In this document: positions 33,251 through 44,430 of the stretch, piece after piece
Position numbering within the stretch: the stretch's first letter is position 1
Layout of the letters: every line of letters starts with the position of its first letter
DNA from: Talinum fruticosum
Taxonomy: Eukaryota > Streptophyta > Magnoliopsida > Caryophyllales > Talinaceae
Length of the DNA stretch: 64,000 nt
NCBI GenBank assembly: GCA_021018815.1
Contig: JAITYX010000012.1
Coordinates: 4,637,001 to 4,701,000, forward strand
Reading direction: 5' to 3'
The notes under the pieces: model-generated
Seen by the model: only the letters and a program-made list of their open reading frames with translations
Databases searched by the model: none
What the model was told of the DNA's origin: nothing
Translations under genes and position numbers: made by a program

Positions 33251-36142
33251 TGTAACACCCCTAGACCCACCCTAGGAGTATTACATGCTAGGGTTCCCAG
33301 AGAGGAACCCCTAAGGCTGCTTAGGGTCTCAACTTGGGGTTACTAACCCTTTCTTAATCCGGCGGAAGCGCGGTTCCGGGTTTTCAAAGGTTTTTCGGAA
33401 ATTTCGGCAGAGTTTCCTCTGTAAATTGGCTAAACCTATGGACATAAAGCCCTAACCCTGCACGAAACACAATCTTAAACTCAACGAGCCACACGCTCGG
33501 AGAAACACAACTCAATGAGCCACACGCTCGGAGTATTCACATAGGGATTTTACATTCATAGGTAAAACTTAAGTTCGAGATACAACAGTCTTTACAAGCA
33601 TGAAAAACAGAAAGTACAAAATAAGTCCGGAGAGGTCCTATCCGATGGTTCGCTTCTTCTAATAGCCAAAAGCAACTCCAGGGAGTCTTAACTTCGTACC
33701 GAAATGTTGGTGATGTCATGAGCTCACTAGCCCGGTGAATAACCCAAACCCAACCCCGGGTTACACTTTGCACATTAATTCATTAACAAACACATGTAAG
33801 TTCACAATTCATTAATGACATGCGATTCAAATCAAATACGCTTAAGATATGCGAGATTCTAAACTTACCAACTTGCCGAGAAACATAATGACATCAATTG
33901 CTCATGAATTCAATCAAACATGCTTCATTCTTCTTTCTACGCAAGTAAGTCATAGAATCATTCATCAAGCAAATCATTCATCATGTAAATCATATCTTAG
34001 TTCTTATCGCATTCATCTCATATGAAATCGGGATTCGATCTTCTTCTTAAGTTCAATCGTGCATTTCATAAATCATCGATTCTTGGTATGCACGATCATT
34101 CATTACTTCATATCATAATTCTTTTAGGTCTTCTTAGTTTGAATGGAAAGAAGATTTATGTTCTGCTCTAAAGACCCAGTTCTTGGAGCCAAAACAATTC
34201 GTGGGCTCGGTTCACGGAGGCATACAATTCGTGGCCTCGAGGCATAACAATTCGTGGCCTCGAGGCAGCCTCCCATCCCTGAAGGACGCATACTGTCAAT
34301 TCTTAGTGGAAGCAATTCAATTCGTGGCTTCGGGTTGACGAGACACTTCTATGGCCATAGCTTCGAGAGGGTTCTTTAATTCGTGGGGTCTAAGATCAAT
34401 AACACAATCCTTTCTCCCTTCTTTAGTTCTTTAAGTTTCTTATTTTCTTATTACTTATACATAAGGTACACTTAGTTCATATAATTCATGCTTAGCACGT
34501 TCATGCGTGACTTCTTCAAAACAAGCAATTCACATAAGCAAGTTCTAACTCAATCAATTCATTTCACACGCGCATGCTTATGTCATTTACAATCGATCTA
34601 ATTCAGGATAAACACATAATCACATAAACATACCACTTATGATTTCTAATCGACGAACTTATCGTTTTCATGCTCGCGCAATATCGCGTATAAGTGGTTA
34701 ATGATTCTATAACTTTTCTTAATCAAAGAATATCTTTTAATCTAGCCACATAACTTCTTAAATCTCAGTTCTCAATTCAGTTACTCACTTAGATGCGATC
34801 TTGCTCAAAACAGGACATTTTCACTTAAAATTGCATATCTCCCAATCTACTCATCCAATGCACACGAAATTTTACAGGAAATTCTCATAAATCATCAGGA
34901 AGCTGCAGTAAAAATTACAGGAAATTTGGGCTGCACATGAATTCGCAATAATCCAGACAGCAGGATAAATTCATGAAAAATCTGCACTTAAGTCATGATG
35001 TTCAATTTTCCGATTTTTTCAATAATTCCGTTCAAGCTAACTTCACTAAATTCTCAATCACACAGCTCCATAATCATGCTCAACAATGCTCAAATATCAT
35101 TAAATTCATATACTAGGCATAAATCGCAACATGCTTTTCGGTTCGTGAGTTTCAGTTTCTTCAATTTAGGCCTCTAACTTCTTCAATTAAACCTAGAGTT
35201 TCCAATTTCATGAATCAATTCCAAGTTTCATCCACCTAATTCATTTTATTCTAGAGGATGAATTCAAATTACTCACCTTAAATTCTTAGAGGTTCTAAGA
35301 ATTCGGTTCTACGAGGGTTTCGGATTGGGTTTAGCTTCTTGTTACGCCTTTCGATTCTTAGACTAGCTCCTGCTCCCTCAACCCTTCTTCTTCCCTGACC
35401 CTCTGCTTCTTCCTCTTGCTGCCTCAGTCCCGGTCTCCGACTTCCCTGTTTCGGTCCGATTCTGGTCCTCTTCGTCCCCCTCCTCGCGCTCACCGGCCGT
35501 CGGCCGCTGTTCCGCGCTCACCGACCGCCTTCCTCGGCCCTCGCGTTCGCTTCCCCTTCGTGGTCTCTGTCTCTCGCTCTCTCGCTTTTCCCCTCTTCCT
35601 CTTTTGCTCTGCTCGGCCTCCCGAGCCCTCTCTCTCCCTTGCCCACCGGCAACGGCGCCCTCGCCGTTCAGGTAGCCACCGACCCGGGCCTCTTGGCTCT
35701 TGCCTTCCTCTCGCTCGGTCTCTCTACTCTCCTCTGTCTTCGCTCCGTTCCGCTTCCTCTCTCGCTCTGCTTCTTTCCCGTCCTTTTTTCTTTCCCTGCT
35801 TACGCTACGCTTCTTCGTTCTTTTCTTTGTTGTCGGGCCCACTCTCTCTCCTCTCCTCCTAATCACACCTAATGGGCTTGCTTGGCCTATTTCCCATTGG
35901 ACCCCAACTCTCTTTACTTAATTTCTTGCCAACACAATGCCACTAATCCCCAATCCTCATTCCTTTTTCTTTTTTTTTTAATTTTAATTGGGCCCAAGTA
36001 GTTTCACAAGGCCTAATTTAGCTAGCCCACGCTCGGGTTTCAGTTCTCGGGTTTCTAATTTCGACTCGGAAAAATTCTAATTCACTTAATTTAATAATTT
36101 AATTTACTAGCAAGCAAACACCTGAAATTTCGGGGTCTTACA
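33251..36142 (-). mobile_element. Tekay/Del-like gypsy solo LTR (2892 bp)
   Basis: Ends are TGTAACACCC and GGGGTCTTACA, flanked by TTATT (33246-33250 and 36143-36147). The uninterrupted copia LTR copies show the empty site GGTTATTCAAA. On the minus strand it begins TGTAAGACCCCGAAATTTC, typical of Tekay (Del) chromovirus LTRs, which are also about 3 kb. It contains a GC-rich segment at 35390-35870. ORFs on both strands there (35378-35866, 35416-35862) and the frame at 33537-33773 are composition or LTR shadows. No internal region is present. Confidence 0.88.
34170..34400 (+). repeat. short repeats in the Tekay-like LTR
   Basis: The motif AATTCGTGGCCTCGAGGCA recurs at about 34196, 34228, 34250, 34321 and 34378 with variation. 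Two central copies are nearly identical and adjacent (24-bp spacing). Confidence 0.75.
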
Positions 36143-37052
36143 TTATTCAAATGAGGCTAACTCATTTTTGAAATACAAAAGTAGCCTGGCTTCTAGCTAT
36201 CAATCACTAGTAGACAAGCTTGATCTACTTCGAACGTGGCTCGGACACCGTGCCAAGGTTGTCTGTTTCCAAAGCTGGAAACTCTAGCTCTAGGCTTAGC
36301 GAGTTATTTCCACCACAACTTTCAGTCATAACCAAGTGATTGTACCACCTTTTGGAGCCAAGAGCCGTTGCACAATGTTCACATCCCAACGGATCTTTTC
36401 TAAGTAACTTAGAAGACTCGTTACAATGGCCAATGAAGACTTTTGTTTAGAACCAAGACTCGAAGTCATTCCGCTTGGTTGGATATAAATAGAAGTCACC
36501 TCACAAGACTAGAAGATGGCTAAATTGCAAAACACATTACGTTGAACAAAAGTTATTGTTTTCATATTCAATCTTCTATTTACAACTCCCAGTTTGTATT
36601 TAATATTTTACGAGTTGTAAAATTCTTGTAATCGGTCATAATCTTTTCTTACTTTCCGAGTAAGGTCCCTTGTCCGAGCTTTAAAGGTTAAGCGAGCTCG
36701 GTTGCCCCTTATTGTCAAGGTTACCTCGGTCAGGAAGTACTAGATCGAATAATGTAACTTCGAGTTTAGGAAAACATTGTAAGGAATTATTTAAGGGAGC
36801 AATTCTGGTAGAGTCAGTCCTTGTATTTTGTGGATTCAAAATAGTGGATTTGACTTGGTGCTTGAATTATCACTATCCATGGTTTCATTGCCCTAGGAGG
36901 GTTTCCATGTAATTTGTGTTATTACTTTTCTAAGTCTAATCTAGACTCGGAATCTGCAGTTTAGTTAGTCTGTTTCAAAAATCGTTTGATTTCCTCCATC
37001 ACCCTATTCACCCCCTCTAGGGTGACATAGACTCTCCACGAGCAAACCTTCG

Positions 37053-38870
37053 AAAGCCTATCTACATTTTTCGGAAGTAGATATAAGTTACCAAATTGGG
37101 ATATCGACTTTTAACTTTTGAAGATGTTTCGAGATTGGGTCTTCGTCTTTAATGGCTTCGGTTTCTTTTGGGGTCTCCTGAGTTTGTTGTGGACCCAAGG
37201 GTGCATTATGTCATATAGATCTAGTAATAAATTGGATTTCGGACCTTTAGGTTCTCCTTAAATGTCTTCTTCTTCTAAGGGTGCTCGTGCCCGAGAAGTC
37301 GTCGTCGTTATCGTCATTATTGTTTCTTATTTCGTTGACATTTTCTTCATCACTTACCCACAACCCATGGACTTCTAGATCTAATAGAGGCAAGCTATGA
37401 AGTGGTTTGGACTCATCAATATCTTGAATAAAGATAGACGGTTCCCACAGCACCTTGGGTGGGTTCGGTGACAATAGCTAAGGTGCTTCGCTGAAAGGAT
37501 TTCTTTTATTACTTTGTTTTTGGGCAACCTTAGGTAGTGGGAGCTAACCATTTCGAAACATACTTATGTAGTTTGTTCTTGAATGTCCAACATTGCTTGG
37601 TGTTGTGTCCTCGTGCAAGATGGTATTTGCAAAATTTTCCAAGTATCCTAGTTTTTTGACTATTTCGCGGTTTCGATTCTCCTCTAATGGGTAGTAATTC
37701 TATCCTTCCCTTAGCCAGTAGGTTGTCAAGGGCTTGAGTATAAGTAGTATCAATAGGAGTGTAGTCGGTGTACCTATTGAGGGTATTGACATCTGCACCC
37801 TTGCTAGTATTGCCAGCATATCTAAAGGTTCATAAATTCATCATGGGTAAAAATTTGAGGTGCTGATTGTAAGTAGGCTGAAGGTTCTTGACGATGATCT
37901 TGACTTGGTCCTTCTCAAAAGGTCGATCTACCATGTCGGCAACCTTTGCTCTCCATCCGGTGAGAAAGTCTATGAAGCTTTCTTTCTCACCTTATTTAAA
38001 TTAATTCAAAGTCCCTAAGTGTAACTGGTAGATTAGTGTTAAAGGAGTATTAATGTAGGAGCACCTTGCATAGATCGGTCGAATTGGCGACCTTGCGTGG
38101 GTCAACCACGTTATACCACTTCATTACATCGGTATCTAAAGTCCATGGATGATGATGTGGTAAGTGTCTTTTGAAATGTTCTTAAGAGTTATTGCTCCCA
38201 AGAAGTTGTGACCATGATGATGGGGATTTTCGAACCTCTAAACTTGATATCGGGCATGCTAAACTTAGGGGCTAGTTTTCCTTTAGCAACTAAAGTGAAT
38301 CCCTTATGATGAAATAGTGATTACTGATCATGGATGACTCTCTTAACATTTGTTTTATCCGATCTATGCGTGGATCGGGATGCGGTTTTGGTTCATGCTT
38401 AGGGATTCTTATTTAGGACTGTTCGGAGGAGATAAAGTAGGTGAAGGTGGAAGAACTACTTTGGCTCCTCTTCTTAAGTGTTCTACTTCCTTGTCTCTCT
38501 TACTCGTCCTCAATAACTTTCAGAATAGCCTTAAGATCACTTGATATTAATGTTATCTTCTCATCTTGATCATTCATCCTAGTTTCCACCCTAACTAAGT
38601 TCTCATTAAGAAAAGTATGAATAGGAGATTGTTCTGGGGTTAAATTCATTGGAAGGGAATTCTTTCTAGGTACTTGTCTTACGACGGGACCTAGATTGAA
38701 CCCGTATGATATGCACGGAAATATGTCGTACTGGGTGTAGACTACGGAATATAACGTAATGCGAGTAGGGAGAAGACATGTCGGACTCCTTTTGAGGCGT
38801 TCTAACCTTGTGGAGTTTAGATTCGGATGATACTCAATTGCGGTACACTTCCCTATTCTGCAGCCCAAAA
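37053..38870 (-). pseudogene. Tat gag (G1)
   Basis: The minus strand from 38868 carries the N-terminus with a coiled-coil-like stretch (RVETRMNDQDEKITLIS). A conserved block, DVMKWYNVVDPRKVANSTDL then NLPVTLRDFELI, follows at about 38130-38010. It matches T3 gag (DVMKWYNAVDTRKV...; DLPITLPNLEWI) and the Retrotrans_gag core. The C-terminal part to 37058 has many stops but aligns in order with the protease that resumes at 32689. An acidic frame at 37474-37247 (DDDNDDDF-like) lies near the gag end. Confidence 0.75.
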
Positions 38871-40165
38871 GATAAGGCTTAGGACCATGTCATAGAAAAT
38901 CACTTTTGGAAGAAAGTACTTAAGCACAAGACCCAAAGAGACACAACATGCTCTTTTTTGGATGCACATGAAGAATGAAGTAGAAAATGAAGTGTATGAC
39001 CTAATTAGGGATGATTTTTATGATTGGGGCTAATGCGGAATTGGAATACATGAATGACTAATCCTTAATGGAAGATGTATCTATCTTGGCTGAATGATAA
39101 TCCATTTTCATAAAATAGGGATGAATTTGTTTTGGCTAAAATGTAATGCAAAAAGGACTCATCTAATTTGAGATAAATTTATTTTGGGTAAGTGAAATGC
39201 AAAACAGACTCACCTAATTTGAGATGAATTTATTTTGGGTAGATGAAATGAAAAACGGACTTACCTAATTTGAGATGAATTTATTTTGGCTAAATTAAAT
39301 ACGAAATAGACTCACGTAATTTGAGATGAATTTATTTTGGCTAAATGAAATGCGAAACACACTCACATAATTTGAGATGAATTTATTTTGGCTAAATAAA
39401 ATGCAAAAATGGACTCACCTAATTTGAGATGAATTTAGTTTGGCTAAATGAAATGCGAAAATGCAAAATGGTGATGCGAGACAAATAACAAGGCTAAAAA
39501 CAATCTAAAAACCTATGACTACAAAGATAGAGGGAACCTTGCTAGGTTCCTTCTAGACCGACCGGTGATGACTACCTAAACCACTTAAAAGAAATTTTAG
39601 TATGACTCGGAAATGCGAATAATGGACTAACATAAAAGGAAAAGGTAATTTGACTTTTGGCTAAATCCATATAATGGACCGACTCTAGGAAATTTTATTA
39701 AGGTATTTTATTCACATCCATCCAAGGGCTAATCAACATTCCTCACCTATTCCTAAAGGCTCACAAGTAGAGGATTAAATCTAAAACAAACACACACATT
39801 CAAGCATGCAAATGAAGTCAAGATGTCACCTAATAGCCAAAAGATCTATGGTCAAAAGAGGTTTAGACTCGGTAGGATACATGGTGACTAATCCTCGATG
39901 CCTATCGGTGAACAAAGAGCGCATGCTATAAGGGAAGAGATACCGTCTCCGTTGGCAATCAAGCCTAGTTGGGACCACCTAGGACGCAGTAGGAGCTTCT
40001 TATCGAAGTGTTAATAGGGAGCAAAATAAATTTGTCCTATTAGTCCAATGATATAAATAAATTATGTTGAAAGGTTTGTTAAATACAGGATGATACCTAA
40101 TGCAAATACATTATTAGAATAAACTACTCAAATTTTCAAGTTTTTCCCTCTTAATAAATGATTAG
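38871..40165 (-). other. leader region of G1
   Basis: Non-coding sequence between primer site and gag. It contains the 51-bp minisatellite (39115-39470). The equivalent T3 region is 56641-57950. Confidence 0.6.
39115..39470 (-). repeat. 51-bp minisatellite in the G1 leader
   Basis: The core AATTTGAGATGAATTTATTT starts at 39165, 39216, 39267, 39318, 39369 and 39421, a steady period of 51-52 bp. Each unit also contains GGCTAAATGAAATGC and GGACTCACCT. A related array with about 50-bp period occurs in T3 (57405-57725) in opposite orientation, matching that element's orientation. Confidence 0.93.
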
Positions 40166-40183
40166 TCCCAAGTGGGGTTGCCA
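40166..40183 (-). other. primer-binding site of G1
   Basis: The minus strand reads TGGCAACCCCACTTGGGAC one base after the LTR end CTTACA. Related sites: TGGTGAATCCACCTGGGA (T2, 50786) and TGACAACTCCATTGGGGAC (T3, 56622). The consensus TGGCGACTCC-CTGGGGA fits the site reported as tRNA-Arg-like in Ogre/Tat elements; the tRNA identity is from general knowledge. Confidence 0.75.
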
Positions 40184-40184
40184 T

Positions 40185-42165
40185 TGTAAGAACCACGATC
40201 ATCCGGTCCTAACGAGAACTAGACCAGCCCGAGCTTCCCAAAAAATGGTTAGCGGGTTTTTGGAAATCTTTAAACAATTATTTTAGGCTTTTGGAAATTA
40301 CTTTTTGAAAGCGGGGATTAATCTCTTATTTAGAGTTTTGAATTTATTAAATTGAGTTAAAAATAGATTAGACTGAATTGATTGGCGTTTTATTAATTAT
40401 TTTATTTTACGAATCATTTTCGGAATTCTTGGGATGTTATTTCTTAACCGAACAAGATAGGTTAGGTTTAGAATTAAATCTTCCCCGAGGATTTAGGGCT
40501 AGATCGGTGCGAAAACACCGATTTGGACCGAAGCCGTGGCCGACCACTCGGTGTTGGCCGAAACCAAGCAATCGGCGGTCAAGGGCGCCGGCCACGAGTC
40601 ACAACCGAAGGAATCAACCGTGGCCTCGTAGCTTGCTAGGTAGGTTCGAGATGTCCAAATTTATTTACTTGCGATCGGACAAACCAAGGTGCAATTTCAA
40701 TAGAAATAAAGCATAAGAAGAGAGAAGTTGCCAAGCGGTTGTTAGGAAAGAAAAACTAACAAAAACAAAAAATAAAAATTTTCTCTTCCGATCATAATAT
40801 AGAAAAACTAAAACCAAAAAAGGCTAAAATGACTCCATCGGTCTTAGAACCGAGAATCGGATTCGGGCGAGGGTACGAAACGTAGGGAAAACCCTTTCAT
40901 TCCGCCCGTCCATAGACGACCATTACTAGTTCGAGTAGTGTATAAAAGTAGCGTACTAAGTACATGCACACAACATATTAACGAAATTAAAGAAACAAAA
41001 GCATGAACAAAAGCAATAAAGCAAATAAAAGGAAAGTGGTAAAGGAAAATAAAAGTGAAAGAAAATAAAAGCGATAGACTTTAAAGATTACATCGGGCGG
41101 GGAGGAAATAAAAACCGATACAACTTTCTAATCCACAATACAGGAAGCAATAAAAGCATTAAATAAATAACAGTTTGAAGGCCAAATTGATGCCCCTCAG
41201 GTTGTTCCACCTGCCGATCCGGATCTCCACACTGGATATCTTGATGCGACGGTGGTGAATTAAGGAAAAGGGGCTTTGTTGTTAGTTTTGTTATGGTAAG
41301 TTGCTTGGAGAACTGGAAGTATCAGCTGAATAAATACCAAGAGATCGGAATCACTGAATATTCGTTAGCTCTTAATAATGATTCAGGAGCGATGTTCGGG
41401 AAAAGGAGTGTTTGAGGTTACTTTTCAGCGAGTAATGCTTAAGAGGAGTAGTTTTCAGCTTAGTTCAGCAGCGTAACGCCAAGGAAATACACCATCATGA
41501 AATGAGAGCCAAGGCTCTCCATTTATAGGGAAAGACCTAGGTGACAAATGACCTAGGGTTGCTCTTAGCTACCCGTCCAAAGCCGAGAAGAAAAACCGAG
41601 CCAATATTGTAGTGATAAGACTGAATAGAATAGTATAAAATCGAATAGGATTCTGGTCGGCGGCGCTGGCCACCCGGGGTATGACTAAGATTTTGTGCCC
41701 TAGCGTGCTAAACAGGGAGTCCCCAAGCTAAACCAGGGTAGGGGCGCCGACCACAATGCCGTTTTGAGGGAGAAAGCTCCTAGTCTCAGCTGGATCTGTC
41801 TTTAAATGCAACGCTTTGATGCTCGTGATCGTGAAATGCAACATTTAACACACTCTTCAGGTCTTCAACTCCGTGTCCGATTGGAAAAAAGTGAAATGTA
41901 AACATGTGAGCCTAAAATTTCCTGGTACACAGACACTAAATCCCATTTTCTTTGGAAGTTTGGCCCTGGCTTGGATCGTCCGAAAGAGAAAGGGATTTTT
42001 GGACAGATCCAAGGCAAAAGGCTATTTGAGTGGTGCTAGGGTGTTTTTGTGGTTTTCTAGCTTCCGTCACACCAATAAAATTTAGTCTCGTGATCCAAAT
42101 GCTCAAACAAGTATTCAGGATTTTAATCATCATGCTACCAATAAATTGCAAAATTAAAGGAGATA
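40185..42165 (-). repeat. 5' LTR of G1
   Basis: It is related throughout to 13852-15840. The plus-strand start is TGTAAGAACC, next to the primer site. The far end stops matching the 3' LTR about 20 bp before its expected terminus (near 42160), so the true end is missing or replaced. The TATA box CTATAAATGG lies on minus at 41528-41519 and is intact, unlike the 3' LTR. Confidence 0.75.
41519..41528 (-). promoter_or_regulatory. TATA box in the G1 5' LTR
   Basis: CTATAAATGG on the minus strand, matching CTATAAATAGGGG in LTR C (49525) and LTR D (55397). It marks the transcription start region of this family. Confidence 0.6.
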
Positions 42166-42294
42166 AGGGATGACACTTTATAATTATTTATACACAATGT
42201 TTCAAAAATCAATCGGAATAAATACAATATCTCCCAAAAAATATTTTTAGATTTTTTATTAATTTTTCTTAAAGAAATGTTTAATAAGACAAGA

Positions 42295-42345
42295 TTCCCC
42301 ATCCCCACACCTAAACTTGACAATGTCATCATTGTCAGTGTAGAG
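42295..42345 (-). other. Athila-type post-pol motif (A2)
   Basis: The minus strand reads ACTGACAATGATGACATTGT followed by CAAGTTTAGGTGTGGGGATG, similar to the GAGGACAATG...AAGTTTGGGGG block after pol in Athila elements and to the plus-strand block at 11628-11665 in A1. Confidence 0.5.
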
Positions 42346-42611
42346 AACCTCAAAGGAAAACAAAATTAAAAAGAAAACAAATATTTACAAAATAAAAAGA
42401 GGACTCAAAAACAAATAAAGAAAAAGATATAACTCCAATATAAAAGAAAAAGAAAATAAAGCATCAAATATGTACAAAAAGAAAATAAAAGAAGAATAGA
42501 AAAAATATGATTATACCATGTTAGACTTTGGTTACACTAAGCTAAAGTCTCTAGACATCGGTTCAAATGGAGATTCATAGAGTATTAGCCACTCCATATC
42601 AACTCAAACTT

Positions 42612-43143
42612 CTATATCAATTTAAATTTCACTACAACTTGTACAAATTTATCAAATTTGCAGGAAGAGCTTTCAGCCAAATAAAGGTAACAAAAACTTG
42701 AGAGTTGGTGCCAAGTACACTGCATCCATAATATCAATTGAACACCATTAAGGATCCGTTTTAACTTATCAAACCGTGAACCAATATTATTAGGTGCAAA
42801 AGTTTTATATTCATAAAGCATGGAATAACAAGGTTAAAGTGATAGTCAGCCATGATGGGGTCAATAGAAAAAGAATCAAAATGAACTAAAAAATTATCAT
42901 GGTCAATGTGCTTAAAACAAACATTCTTTTCTATTGAGATCTTTGATTCAATAAGTGTATCGTGCTTATTCTCACAACTAACATGCACTTTGAGCTCATG
43001 AACCAATTCAATAGTATAGGAGGGAGAATCTATAAGAGATGAACAATCTATCGTATCAATAGTGTCTTTGTCATTAGTTTCCTCTTTTCGTAAGGAGCAC
43101 GAAAGGTTTCCGGAGGAACGCCATCGGTAGTGTCCATAGGAGT
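42612..43143 (-). pseudogene. unrecognised coding remnant in A2
   Basis: A minus frame from about 43090 reads DCSSLIDSPSYTIELVHELK, then VHVSCENKHDTLIESKISIE and DHDNFLVHFDSFSIDPIMAD to 42761. A second frame (42821-42612) gives RFDKLKRILNGVQLI. No known domain is seen. It lies between gag and the 3' region of A2, and CACTA2 cuts its upstream side. Confidence 0.35.
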
Positions 43144-43489
43144 CACTACTAGAAATTAGACTTCTAACGACGACACTTTAACGACGGCTTATACAATTGG
43201 TCGTTAAAAGTTACTAATAATGACAAAATTAATTTTTCGTCATTTAATTTTATCAAATAACTATCATTACAAAACAAATAAAATAGTGCGTCGTTATTAC
43301 TTTAATATGTTGGTGGTTAATATTATTAAGACTCAAAAATTTAATTATTAATGTTTTCTTTTTGAAGGTAAATTTAGGAAGAAAAATTAAATTAAAATTT
43401 TCCTTCGAAGGTAAAACTATTAAGGGTAAATTTAGGTGGCTCTAAGCCTCCGACAATCTCGCTTTCACCAACTCTAATAAAACCTAACT

Positions 43490-43860
43490 CCCTTCCTCTC
43501 GTCTCGCCTCTCGGCCAGGCTCTCACCGGTCTCTCCTCCACCTCCACTCCCGCGCTCGGTTTTCCACTTCTCTCCCCGGCCGTCGCCGTCCCGGTCTCCG
43601 TCTCCGTCACTGTAGCCTCCTCTTCTCTTTTAGTTGCCCAATCGAGGCTCGCTCGGTCGACCTCTCGCTCTCGCCCAGTCATCTCTTGCTCACGCTCAAT
43701 CATCGAGTCATTCACTCCTCTCCCCGGCCGTCGCCGTTGCCGTCACTCTCCCTCTTCTTCTCGCTTAGTTTCCTAGTCAAAGGTTCGCTCAGGCGACCTC
43801 TCGTTCTCACTTAATCAGCTCTCGTCCTCTCACCTTTCACTCTCTCGCTCACTCGTAGTT
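43490..43860 (+). repeat. imperfect tandem duplication, GC-rich, inside CACTA2
   Basis: CTCTCCCCGGCCGTCGCCGT occurs at about 43570 and 43716, each followed by related CGTCAC...CTCTTCTTCTC and GCTCG-TC-GCGACCTCTCG blocks; the period is about 146 bp. It probably derives from a captured host exon. The minus ORF 43715-43392 spans only part and is not supported. Confidence 0.7.
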
Positions 43861-43989
43861 AGTCTGTTTTGTTTATTGTTAAGTTTTTGGAAACTCAAAA
43901 GTAGATAATATAATAATTAAAAGAAGGTTATAGTTTCTAAGCAATTGTCCTCTCTATACAACTTTTCCAAAATATTTTAGCATCTATAG

Positions 43990-44430
43990 AGCTACAGGTC
44001 CCCGATAATGCTCTCAAGGTCTTGCAGATCGACTTTGTGGAACTTTGCGGATGTCTTTTGCCTCGAAACCTAGGTACTTTTGCATACATCACCTACTTAT
44101 TGTAGTGTTATTGTTGTGTTTTTGGAGTTGAACGGTGAACTTTTGAGTAGTTCTTTGATCACATATTCTTGAAGGATCCCGGTAATTTTTTGAACTATGA
44201 CACTCATTAATTTCTCATATTGTTAGATATTTTTTATTGACGTTGTTCAATTGACGAATATAAGGAGATGGTAGTTTTGTTAACAATTTGGGAATGCCTT
44301 GATATCTTTGCTAGTTTCAATTTCGTGGAAAAGGATCGTAAACGAACATTTATCATTTGGAGGGCTGTAGTCCCCGACTTTGTGGAACTTTGCAAAACTC
44401 TTTTGCATCAAAACCTAGGCACCTTCTTTC
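43990..44430 (+). repeat. repeated 'GACTTTGTGGAACTTTGC' block in CACTA2
   Basis: GACTTTGTGGAACTTTGCGG (about 44031) with CTTTTGCCTCGAAACCTAGG nearby recurs at about 44377 as GACTTTGTGGAACTTTGCAA with CTTTTGCATCAAAACCTAGG. The spacing is about 346 bp. It is a diverged duplication, possibly an exon pair; no protein family was recognised. Confidence 0.7.

Larger units (their letters stand above)
32690..37052 (+). mobile_element. copia solo LTR E3, interrupted by a Tekay-like solo LTR
   Basis: An LTR of the E1/E2 family in plus orientation, from TGAAGACTCAG to AACCTTCG. The terminal CA is mutated to CG. The perfect duplication AAAGC lies at 32685-32689 and 37053-37057. No primer site, coding region or second LTR follows, so this is a solo LTR left by LTR-LTR recombination. 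Without the inserted element it is 1466 bp. The TATA box TATAAATAG is at 36484-36492. The host sequence on both sides is G1 protease. Confidence 0.92.
13852..42165 (-). mobile_element. Tat/Ogre-like gypsy element G1 with nested insertions
   Basis: On the minus strand the order is: 5' LTR (42165-40185), primer site, leader with 51-bp minisatellite, gag (38870-37058), protease (to about 32210), integrase C-terminus (about 32200-31880), antisense gene (on plus, 16615-19432), polypurine tract (about 15858-15841) and 3' LTR (15840-13852). RT, RNase H and most of integrase are absent, so G1 could not have transposed alone. Copia E2 (19459-31430) and solo LTR E3 (32690-37052) are inserted in it, each with a perfect 5-bp duplication. 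Across E3 the protease frame resumes correctly (RxALIDALSKIEV), which confirms the join. The outer edges are uncertain by some 20 bp, and I could not identify a target duplication. Confidence 0.8.

Noticed and set aside
35378..35866. Overlapping ORFs of about 150 codons on both strands, one Arg/Glu-rich and one Ser/Pro/Leu-rich
   Set aside because: They lie in a CT-rich block of a solo LTR and mirror each other; the translations reflect base composition.
39115..39470. CRISPR-like regular array
   Set aside because: Units are continuous tandem repeats with no unique spacers, in a plant retrotransposon leader.
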